NCBI RefSeq assembly: GCF_039539525.1
Contig: NZ_BAABDH010000003.1
Location: forward strand, 124,001 to 188,000
Source of the DNA: Hymenobacter algoricola
GTDB taxonomy: Bacteria > Bacteroidota > Bacteroidia > Cytophagales > Hymenobacteraceae
Reading direction: 5' to 3'
Length of the DNA stretch: 64,000 nt
Made by a program: the position numbers and the translations under genes. A model generated the notes under the pieces. That model was not told the origin of the DNA, made no database searches, and saw nothing but the letters and a program-made list of their open reading frames with translations. Below are positions 58,095 through 64,000 of the stretch, piece after piece (the stretch's first letter is position 1; each line of letters starts with the position of its first letter).

Positions 58095-58355
58095 ATGAAA
58101 ATCTCCTTCAAATCCCTGCTCCTCCTGTCGGCTTTCGGCGCATTCGCCACTACCTCCTGCTCGGAGAAAACCCAGGAAAATGCCGAAGCAACCGCTGAAA
58201 GCGCTGCTGCCGATGCCGCTACCACCACCGAGAATGCTGCTGATGCTACCTCAAACGCCGCTGGCGAAGTAAAGGCTGACATGGCTCCCGAAGCTGGCGA
58301 CACGGCTGTAGTAGTAGATCAGCCCGCCGACAAAATGGTGGAAGAAACCAAGTAA
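58095..58355 (+). CDS. Small Ala/Glu-rich lipoprotein
   Basis: The 86-residue protein has a lipoprotein signal (MKISFKSLLLLSAFGAFATTSCSEK, lipobox TSC) followed by a low-complexity body of Ala, Thr, Glu and Asp (ATAESAAADAATTTENAADA). Such proteins are common in Bacteroidota and may be surface or periplasmic spacers. No further domain is visible. A strong terminator follows. Confidence 0.75.
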   Translation: MKISFKSLLLLSAFGAFATTSCSEKTQENAEATAESAAADAATTTENAADATSNAAGEVKADMAPEAGDTAVVVDQPADKMVEETK

Positions 58356-58369
58356 CTATCGGCCTCTGG

Positions 58370-58421
58370 CCCCACAGAAAAAGCCCCGTCCTGAATCAGG
58401 ACGGGGCTTTTTCTGTGGGGC
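58370..58421. terminator. Strong terminator after the small lipoprotein gene
   Basis: CCCCACAGAAAAAGCCCCGT and the following bases pair perfectly over about 24 bp with the mirror half, loop AAT. A- and T-rich arms give bidirectional stopping. Confidence 0.92.
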
Positions 58422-58552
58422 TGAAACGGGTCCGGCAGAGTCGACTGATTTTCACATAATTTTCTGTAAAGCAGACACTTAAATCTAGTTAAAGCAGAAA
58501 AGCCAGGTCTGTGCGACTCTAAAGTTCGGTAGCATACCCTCCTATCCAGTTG

Positions 58553-58560
58553 CACCTTTG
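58553..58560 (+). promoter_or_regulatory. -7-like promoter box (CACCTTTG)
   Basis: One mismatch from TAnnTTTG, 31 bp upstream of ATG 58592. Confidence 0.4.
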
Positions 58561-58591
58561 GGCATCCAGTTCACTTAATCGTCCGAAGCCC

Positions 58592-59335
58592 ATGCAACGT
58601 TTTTTACTCCTCGCTTTTTTCAGCCTGCTGACTTGCTCGGCCCAGGCCCAGGATTTGCTGACCAAGCAGAACGGAGAAGAGTTTCAGGTGAAAGTCCTGG
58701 AAATCACGCCTTCCGAAGTGCGCTATAAGCGCACTGACAACCCCGACGGGCCGCTGATCAGCGTCCGCAAAGCCGACGTGTTCATGATCCGCTACGCCAA
58801 CGGCAGTAAGGAAGTGCTGGGTAGTCCGCCGGCGGGGACGCTACCCACCGTGGCGCCCCCGCCACCGCTGCCGCCCGGGCCCACCGTACCAGGGGATGAG
58901 AATTCGGCCTACAATGACGTGCACCTGGGTGGCCCCCGCGTGGGCGTCACGGTGCTGATGGCCGGAGCTGCGACCAAAGCTGAAGAGCGCAACATCAAGC
59001 CTTTCCTGACGCAGTTCGGGTGGCAGTTTGAAACGCGCGTGTTTCGCCTGCCCAACGGTACGGCCGGCCTGGTGGAGCTCGTACCACTTATCGGCGGTCT
59101 GGAGCAAAACAAATTTATTCCCAGCCTGAACGCCCTTATCGGTATACGCGGCCCCAAGGGCTTCGAGTTTGGCATGGGTCCCAACCTGACGCCCATCAGC
59201 GCCAACGTTGCTTTTGCCGTGGGCGCCACTTACCGTTCGCACGGCGTCAATTTCCCCGTTAACTTAGCGGTGGTGCCCGGCAACGGCGGGGCCCGGATCA
59301 GTCTGCTGCTGGGCTTCAACTCCCGGCGCAACTAA
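58592..59335 (+). CDS. Envelope protein of a two-gene paralogous family (long form)
   Basis: The 247-residue protein has a signal peptide (MQRFLLLAFFSLLTCSAQAQ) and an N-terminal domain of about 80 residues with DLLTKQNGEEFQVKVLEITPSEVRYKR and VFMIRYANGSKE, then a Pro-rich linker (VAPPPPLPPGPTVPG) and a second, beta-rich part (VGVTVLMAGAATKAEE... through GARISLLLGFNSRRN) resembling a small outer-membrane barrel. The N-terminal domain is shared with the next gene. Function unknown; both could assemble in the envelope. Confidence 0.78.
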   Translation: MQRFLLLAFFSLLTCSAQAQDLLTKQNGEEFQVKVLEITPSEVRYKRTDNPDGPLISVRKADVFMIRYANGSKEVLGSPPAGTLPTVAPPPPLPPGPTVPGDENSAYNDVHLGGPRVGVTVLMAGAATKAEERNIKPFLTQFGWQFETRVFRLPNGTAGLVELVPLIGGLEQNKFIPSLNALIGIRGPKGFEFGMGPNLTPISANVAFAVGATYRSHGVNFPVNLAVVPGNGGARISLLLGFNSRRN

Positions 59336-59372
59336 GCCCAACTCACTCTTTCATCCTGTTTTCTTTCCCCGC

Positions 59373-59981
59373 ATGCGACACGTTTACCTTTTGCTGCTGT
59401 TTCTCGGCTTGCACACCACGGCCCAGGCTCAGGATGTGATTTTGCGCACCAACGGCGAGGAACTGCCGGCCAAGGTGCTCACCGTGCAGCCCACCAAGAT
59501 TTCCTACGTGCTGCCGGCCGCTCCCACCGACACGCTCTACCTGAATGCCCCGGAGGTATTTATGATCCGGTACGCCAACGGCACCAAGGAAATAATTCAC
59601 GCTTCGACCTACGTTGCCGCTCCGGCGCCGGGGCTCACGCCAGAGCAGGCGCGGGCGCAGGGCGAGCTGGACGCCGTTAAGTATTTCAAAGCGCCAGGGG
59701 CTTTCTGGGGCACTTTCGGCGCCACGGTCGTCTCAACCCCAGTGTATTGGCTGGGCGGCATTGCTACCGGTGCCGCCGTAGCCGCTACGCCTCCGGCCTC
59801 CCGCAATCTGGTAGTTCCAGACGCGGCCTTGCTGAAGAATCCGGCTTACGTGAGTGGCTACAAGCAGCAGGCGCAGCGCAAGAAGCTGAGCAAAGCCGCC
59901 GCGGGCTTCGGCGTGGGCGTCGGGACTTCGGTGGCGCTGGTCGTGGTAGCGGTGGTCGTGGCCCTCAGTTCCCAATACTAA
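59373..59981 (+). CDS. Envelope protein of a two-gene paralogous family (short form)
   Basis: The 202-residue protein has a signal peptide (MRHVYLLLLFLGLHTTAQAQ), the same kind of N-terminal domain (DVILRTNGEELPAKVLTVQPTKISY, then VFMIRYANGTKE) and a C-terminal half with hydrophobic segments (AFWGTFGATVVSTPVYWLGG and GVGVGTSVALVVVAVVVALS). It starts 37 bp after the long-form gene, suggesting one transcript and joint function. No family name is known to me. Confidence 0.76.
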   Translation: MRHVYLLLLFLGLHTTAQAQDVILRTNGEELPAKVLTVQPTKISYVLPAAPTDTLYLNAPEVFMIRYANGTKEIIHASTYVAAPAPGLTPEQARAQGELDAVKYFKAPGAFWGTFGATVVSTPVYWLGGIATGAAVAATPPASRNLVVPDAALLKNPAYVSGYKQQAQRKKLSKAAAGFGVGVGTSVALVVVAVVVALSSQY

Positions 59982-60112
59982 ACCGGCTGAACAGCCATAT
60001 CCACTTGTACCTGAGTGGCTTTCAGCAATATAATTAAGTACTGACCTAACCCTACGGCCGGGCTTGCGTATCCAAAGGCAGTACTACCCTCCACTCCCAA
60101 AACCACCCTATC

Positions 60113-60331
60113 ATGGACGCCAACCAGAATAACATCAATGACCAGAGTGAACTGCGGGCCCGCGGCAACTGGAACGAGGTGAAGGGCAAAGCCAAGCAGC
60201 AGTGGGGCAACCTCACCGACGACGATCTGGAGTATGCCGAAGGCAAGCAGGACGAGTGGTTTGGCAAGCTCCAGCACAAAACCGGCCAGACCGTGGACGA
60301 AATTAAAGACTGGTTTCACCGCAACTTCTAA
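60113..60331 (+). CDS. CsbD-family stress protein
   Basis: The 72-residue protein reads RARGNWNEVKGKAKQQWGNLTDDDLEYAEGKQDEWFG, the CsbD core (quoted in two halves elsewhere in the family as 'GNWNE.KGK.K..WG.LTDDDL'), a helical bundle induced by sigma-B type stress in Bacillus. It is strictly charged and soluble. It is monocistronic, with a terminator shortly after. AATATAATTAAGTACTGA upstream is AT-rich and may hold the promoter. Confidence 0.93.
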   Translation: MDANQNNINDQSELRARGNWNEVKGKAKQQWGNLTDDDLEYAEGKQDEWFGKLQHKTGQTVDEIKDWFHRNF

Positions 60332-60352
60332 GCATATTATCTGAAGCAGGAT

Positions 60353-60392
60353 AAGCCCCGCACCGCCCGCATGGGAATGGTGCGGGGCTTTT
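60353..60392. terminator. Terminator after the CsbD gene
   Basis: AAGCCCCGCACC pairs with GGTGCGGGGCTT, followed by TTT. It is bidirectional in form. Confidence 0.85.
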
Positions 60393-60448
60393 GCCAACCC
60401 AGCCCTCCTTGCTTACGCTGACGGTATACCCGCCCAGAGAATTCACCC

Positions 60449-61012
60449 ATGACTATTGCACCCGAAGAACTGCGCCTGCTGGGCAATGCGGCGCTGCTGA
60501 AGTTACCCAAGACGGCTTTCTTTTGCTCGCGCGACTACCCCGCCGGCATCGAACACCCCGCCAACCTGTGGGCGCTGGACCAGCGTGCCGCCGGGCATTG
60601 CGTGATATCCGGCTTTCACTCGCAGCTGGAACAAAGCATCTTCCGCTACCTGCTCCAAGGCCCCGGGCAGCCCATCATTTACGTGTTGGCCCGGGGTATC
60701 CAGCCCAACGTCCGCTCGGAGTACGGCCCGGAAATAAAAGCGGGCCGCCTGCTGTTCGTAACGGCCTTTGAGCCGGATGTAACGACCGCCTCCCAGGAAA
60801 CCGCCGACATCCGCAACCTGCTGATAACGGATCTGGCCGATGATTTCTTCGTGCCTTACCTCGCCCCCGACGGCACCCTGCAGCAGCTCATGGCAAGCCC
60901 CACGGCCCAGGGCAAGCCCATTTACACCCTGGATATTCCCGAAAATCAGGTTTTCCTGCGGTGGGGTGCCACCGTGTACCAGCCCGGCAGCATGCTGGGC
61001 CGTCACGGCTAG
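60449..61012 (+). CDS. DprA/Smf-like Rossmann protein, short form
   Basis: The 187-residue protein has an N-terminal Rossmann-like half with LLKLPKTAFFCSRDYPAGIEHP and AAGHCVISGFHSQLEQSIFRYLL, similar to DprA/LOG nucleotide-binding domains (the 'SGFHS..E..' segment resembles SGxA.GID). It lacks the C-terminal helical domain of DprA. The assignment is tentative; 'DNA-processing-like' is the closest name I can give. It is 61 bp from the DUF1206 gene downstream. Confidence 0.6.
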   Translation: MTIAPEELRLLGNAALLKLPKTAFFCSRDYPAGIEHPANLWALDQRAAGHCVISGFHSQLEQSIFRYLLQGPGQPIIYVLARGIQPNVRSEYGPEIKAGRLLFVTAFEPDVTTASQETADIRNLLITDLADDFFVPYLAPDGTLQQLMASPTAQGKPIYTLDIPENQVFLRWGATVYQPGSMLGRHG

Positions 61013-61073
61013 GTGCACCCTTTCCGCCTGGCGGCCGTACTGTTCTACTTCTCGCTGTTCCGGCTCTTTTCCT

Positions 61074-61907
61074 ATGACTTCGCTTTCCTCCGTCCTTCCC
61101 CACGCGGCCCCGTCGCGCGGCATCAAAATACTGGCCCGCCTCGGCTTTGCCGCCAAAGGCGTTGTGTATCTTACCATGGGGGTGCTGGCCCTGCTGGCCG
61201 CTACGGGCATGCGGGGCGGGCAGACTGCCGACCAGCAGCAGGCCATGCAAACTATTCAGGAGCTGCCCATGGGCCGGTTTTTACTGGGGCTGGTGGCCGT
61301 CGGGCTGGTCGGCTACATCCTCTGGCGTTTCACCCAGGCCCTGCGCGACACGGAAGAGCAAGGATCGGGCGCGAAAGGAATCCTGAAGCGCCTGGGCTAC
61401 GCCGGCAGTGGCTTGCTGTACGTGGCCCTGGCTTTTTACGCGGGCAAAGCCGCCTGGCAAGATAGCGCCGTTGGCAGCGGCGGGGGTGGAGATGCTAAAA
61501 AGTCGGCGGTGGCCACGCTGCTGGCCCAGCCTTTCGGACAGTGGGTGGTGGTAGCTATTGGCCTGGTCATCATCGGGGCCGGCATCTACCAGATCTGGCA
61601 CGCCTACTCCGGCACGTTTGCCAAGCACGTCAACGACAGCAGCCTGCCCGCCCCGCAGCGGCAGCTGGTATTCCGCATGGGACAGATTGGGTACACCGCC
61701 CGGGGCCTTGTGATGACCATCATCGGCTATTTCTTCGTACAGGCGGGCCGCTTCAGCAGCGCCCAGCAGATAGACGGCACGGAAGGTGCCTTCGATCTGC
61801 TGAACGCCATGGGGCCGGCCGTGCTGGGTGTGGTAGCCGCCGGACTGGTAGCTTACGGCCTGTACATGGTGGTCCAGGCCCGGTTTCCGGTGCTCAATGG
61901 CGTGTAG
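61074..61907 (+). CDS. DUF1206 membrane protein
   Basis: The 277-residue protein has six hydrophobic segments in three repeated pairs, each headed by an ARLGFAAKGVVYLTMGVLAL, RLGYAGSGLLYVALAFYAG or QIGYTARGLVMTIIGYFFV block: the triple repeat that defines DUF1206. The repeats carry G-[YF]-[AT]-[AG] at helix starts. Function unknown. ATG 61074 was chosen because the frame before it matches nothing. A terminator shared with the next gene follows. Confidence 0.9.
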   Translation: MTSLSSVLPHAAPSRGIKILARLGFAAKGVVYLTMGVLALLAATGMRGGQTADQQQAMQTIQELPMGRFLLGLVAVGLVGYILWRFTQALRDTEEQGSGAKGILKRLGYAGSGLLYVALAFYAGKAAWQDSAVGSGGGGDAKKSAVATLLAQPFGQWVVVAIGLVIIGAGIYQIWHAYSGTFAKHVNDSSLPAPQRQLVFRMGQIGYTARGLVMTIIGYFFVQAGRFSSAQQIDGTEGAFDLLNAMGPAVLGVVAAGLVAYGLYMVVQARFPVLNGV

Positions 61908-61929
61908 GCTGATGCTGCTTAACCTGTCC

Positions 61930-61966
61930 AAAAAGGCTCCGCTTTCCCACGGAGCCTCTTTTTTTA
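61930..61966. terminator. Terminator between DUF1206 and the dehydrogenase-like gene
   Basis: AGGCTCCG (61934-61941) pairs with CGGAGCCT (61950-61957), flanked by A and T runs. It lies between convergent stops. Confidence 0.88.
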
Positions 61967-63178
61967 GTCGGCTGCGTAGTCGCGCAGGTATTCGTAGCGC
62001 GGGGTAAGTTGGCCCTGACGGGTGATGGTGGCCCGCTCAATCACCTCGTCGGCATCGTCGCGCAGCAGGTGGGAAAACACGTTGTCGAGCAGCTGGCGGC
62101 CGAAGTCGCGGCTGGCGTTGCGGGGCAGCTCGCAGGGCAGGTTGTCCACGGCCATGACCGTGATGTTGGCCGGGCGGGAACAGGCGGGCTCCAGCTCGCC
62201 GGTCTGCGGATTATAATCAAACAGCGGGTCCTGGATGGTGGTGCTACGCTTGGTGGTGGGCACCGAGCCGTTCACGTCGCAGGTCACGTCGGCAATGGTG
62301 TTGATGCGAAAATCGGGGCGGCGCGTGTCTTCCTCCGTAAAGAGCCGGGGCGCGGCCGGGTGCCAGTAGGCGCAGGCAATGAGCAGGTCGGTGACGGGCA
62401 GAAACTTGTCGAACGTCGACTGATACAGCTCCGGGTGGTGGTGAAAATCGGGCGTATCCCACACCCGGCCGTCCTGGCGGGCATTGTAGTCGGAGCTGCG
62501 GAGCTGGGCGTACACGGGCTCGTTGAAAGTCAGGTACAGAAAGTCGTACACGCTCACCTTGCGGATGCCCATGCGGTCCAGTACTTCCAGCGCGCCCTGG
62601 GCTACCCGGCCCGAGCCGGTCACGGCCAGCTTGATCGGCGGCAGGGCCCGCACCTTGAAAAACTCCTCCTGCATGTCGTCCATATCCACGCACTGGTAGG
62701 CGGGCTTGAGCTCGTATAGGCGGTGCTTGCGCCCGTAGGCCAGCAGCCCGTTGTAGGCCCCCACGATGCCCGCGTAGCGCCCGAAGGCCACGATGCGCTC
62801 CTCGCTGGCGTTGGTCAGCATCTCGTAGTCGATGAGGGTAATGTTTTTCTCCAGCACGGCCCGCAGCAGCTCCCGGTTGGCGGGCTGTTTTTTCACGGTG
62901 TGGGAGAAGAACATATAGGTCTTGTTGGGAATGAGCTGCGCCACGGGCACTTCCTTCACGCCCAGCAGCAGGTCGCAATCGGTTACCTCGGCCCGCACCT
63001 CGACGCCCAAGTCGCGGTATTCCTGGTCGGAGTAGCTGCGAATCGGGCTTTCCTGCACGATTACCGTCAGGTTGGCAAACGTGGTCTGGGCCTCTACGCA
63101 CTTCTTGGGCGTGAGCGGCACGCGCTTGTCGGGGGGAGTTTTGCCTTCGCGGATGATGCCGAGGGTGATGGGACGCAT
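61964..63178 (-). CDS. Saccharopine/alanine dehydrogenase-like NAD(P) oxidoreductase
   Basis: The 404-residue protein has an AlaDh/PNT-type N-terminal domain (GIIREGKTPPDKRVPLTPKK) and a Rossmann region KLAVTGSGRVAQGALEVLDRMG near residue 180, with YSTFDKFLP-type and FTEEDTRRPDFRINTIADVTCDV segments characteristic of lysine-forming saccharopine dehydrogenases (cited in part). Related enzymes oxidise saccharopine or alanine with NAD. ATG 63178 precedes the first strand; a longer frame to 63361 is not supported. It is divergent from gcvP. Confidence 0.87.
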   Translation of the reverse strand: MRPITLGIIREGKTPPDKRVPLTPKKCVEAQTTFANLTVIVQESPIRSYSDQEYRDLGVEVRAEVTDCDLLLGVKEVPVAQLIPNKTYMFFSHTVKKQPANRELLRAVLEKNITLIDYEMLTNASEERIVAFGRYAGIVGAYNGLLAYGRKHRLYELKPAYQCVDMDDMQEEFFKVRALPPIKLAVTGSGRVAQGALEVLDRMGIRKVSVYDFLYLTFNEPVYAQLRSSDYNARQDGRVWDTPDFHHHPELYQSTFDKFLPVTDLLIACAYWHPAAPRLFTEEDTRRPDFRINTIADVTCDVNGSVPTTKRSTTIQDPLFDYNPQTGELEPACSRPANITVMAVDNLPCELPRNASRDFGRQLLDNVFSHLLRDDADEVIERATITRQGQLTPRYEYLRDYAAD

Positions 63179-63322
63179 AACGGATGGAAGTTCGGAGGGG
63201 AAGGTTGGGGGCCCAAAGCTGCGGAAAATAGTTGATGCCGGCTTCGGCCGAGGCTTCACCGTCGGTAGCTCCGGCCCAAACATTTGCCGGCTCCGGGGCT
63301 TAGCCGGGAAGCCTTTTCGACT

Positions 63323-63330
63323 TACCTTTG
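63323..63330 (+). promoter_or_regulatory. -7 promoter box (TACCTTTG) of gcvP
   Basis: Full match to TAnnTTTG, 58 bp upstream of ATG 63388. Confidence 0.6.
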
Positions 63331-63387
63331 TTACAGGTTCGGCTGCTCCCGGCGGCCGCATATTCCCGCCACCTCTACCTTTCCCTT

Positions 63388-64000
63388 ATGTTGCTGAAAA
63401 CCAAGCCCGCCGACGTATTCGTGGACCGCCATAACGGACCTGACGAGACGGCCGTGGCCGAGATGCTGCGCACCATCGGCGTAGAGTCGATTGACCAGCT
63501 CATCGACCAGACCGTGCCGGCGGCCATCCGCCTGAAAAAGCCGCTGAACCTGCCCGCGGCCCTCACGGAGCGGGCTTTCCTGGCGAAATTCAAGAAGATT
63601 GCCGGCCAGAATAAGCTCTTCAAAAACTACATCGGCCTGGGCTACCACGACACCCAGCTGCCGGCCGTTATTCAGCGCAACATCCTCGAAAATCCGGGCT
63701 GGTATACGGCCTACACGCCCTACCAGGCCGAAATTGCCCAGGGTCGCCTCGAAGCCCTGATCAACTACCAGACAATGGTGATGGATCTGACGGGCCAGGA
63801 AATTGCCAATGCTTCCCTGCTCGACGAAGGTACCGCCGCTGCCGAGACCTTGCACATGTTCCACAGCCTGAGCAAGAAGAAAAACGCTACTAAATACTTC
63901 GTCTCGGAGCTGGTGCTGCCCCAGACCATCGACGTGCTGCGCACCCGCGCCACCCCGCTGGGCATCGAGCTGGTGGTGGGTGACCACCGCACCGTCGACC
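63388..64000 (+). CDS. gcvP: Glycine dehydrogenase (aminomethyl-transferring), 5' part
   Basis: The open frame from ATG 63388 (MLLKTKPADVFVDRHNGPDE) continues past the window end, 204 codons visible. The blocks FVDRHNGPDETAVAEML, KNYIGLGYHDTQLPAVIQRN and PYQAEIAQGRLEALINYQTMVMDLTGQEIANASLLDEGTAAAE (cited in part) match the N-terminal half of the P-protein. It decarboxylates glycine with pyridoxal phosphate and passes the aminomethyl group to the lipoyl H-protein. It is 3' truncated by the window. Confidence 0.95.
   Translation, partial: MLLKTKPADVFVDRHNGPDETAVAEMLRTIGVESIDQLIDQTVPAAIRLKKPLNLPAALTERAFLAKFKKIAGQNKLFKNYIGLGYHDTQLPAVIQRNILENPGWYTAYTPYQAEIAQGRLEALINYQTMVMDLTGQEIANASLLDEGTAAAETLHMFHSLSKKKNATKYFVSELVLPQTIDVLRTRATPLGIELVVGDHRTVD

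Noticed and set aside
58592..59981. Reading the two paralogues as one broken gene
   Set aside because: Each has its own signal peptide, start and stop, and the C-terminal parts differ, so duplication fits better than a frameshift.
1..64000. CRISPR arrays, insertion sequences, phage or integrase genes
   Set aside because: No regularly spaced identical repeats with unique spacers, no transposase or recombinase motifs, and no terminal inverted repeats with target duplication were seen.

Overview
The window looks like a chromosomal segment of a Hymenobacter-like member of the Bacteroidota (order Cytophagales). The evidence is high G+C with strong G/C third-position bias, a Por-secretion (type IX) C-terminal sorting domain at 3846-4217, several families typical of the phylum (DUF5723, DUF5694, DUF6799, PorT-like barrels, LytTR regulator paired with a LytS-type kinase), almost no Shine-Dalgarno sequences, and several boxes matching the phylum's -7 promoter element TAnnTTTG. 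I saw no transposase, integrase, phage gene, CRISPR array or rRNA. One tRNA (Val, GAC anticodon) is present. Both ends cut a gene: a hybrid histidine kinase on the left and glycine dehydrogenase gcvP on the right.

Layout. 1-4.2 kb: hybrid sensor kinase, flavin monooxygenase-like protein, a micro-protein and a protein that is almost only a sorting domain. 4.4-7.4 kb: a compact trio of FAD oxidoreductase, type III polyketide synthase and methyltransferase, resembling the phenolic-lipid (srsABC) set of Streptomyces. 7.4-12.4 kb: histone-deacetylase-like enzyme, tRNA-Val, PorT-like barrel, membrane protein, PfpI/DJ-1 protein, thioesterase and DUF3616 protein. 12.5-17.7 kb: a minus-strand ABC export operon (ATPase, small secreted protein, two paralogous MacB-type permeases, HlyD-type adaptor) whose promoter is overlapped by a palindrome. 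18.2-22.5 kb: lipoprotein, GMC alcohol oxidase and class-3-like aldehyde dehydrogenase, a possible fatty alcohol to acid route. 22.6-28 kb: acyltransferase, DUF5723, TPR protein and an HEQRH putative peptidase.

28-40.8 kb: LytS/LytTR pair with 21-bp-spaced repeats upstream, a pectate-lyase C-terminal remnant, a PhnA-domain protein coupled to a pseudouridine synthase, cold-shock protein, M23 peptidase, DUF5694, two paralogous small basic membrane proteins, YdeI-like protein, a VWA-like secreted protein, an HTH regulator preceded by three 43-bp tandem repeats, and three further small or envelope genes. 40.9-51.3 kb: lpdA, MaoC-like hydratase, M1 aminopeptidase, EamA transporter, a degenerate truncated globin, and sucB-sucA. 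The two suc genes and lpdA together supply the 2-oxoglutarate dehydrogenase complex. 51.5-64 kb: MRJP/yellow-like lipoprotein, double-psi barrel protein, zinc-ribbon-like protein, a NERD/coiled-coil/TM/WG-repeat protein, DUF6799, a small lipoprotein, two paralogous envelope proteins, CsbD, DprA-like, DUF1206, a saccharopine/alanine dehydrogenase-like enzyme and gcvP.

Most of the region is housekeeping and envelope function. The less ordinary items are the type III PKS trio, the 43-bp repeat array at the HTH gene, the globin that appears to have lost its heme ligands, the NERD-WG fusion, the cargo-less sorting-domain protein and the operator-like palindrome on the ABC operon promoter. All assignments come from reading the sequence; no database search was run.
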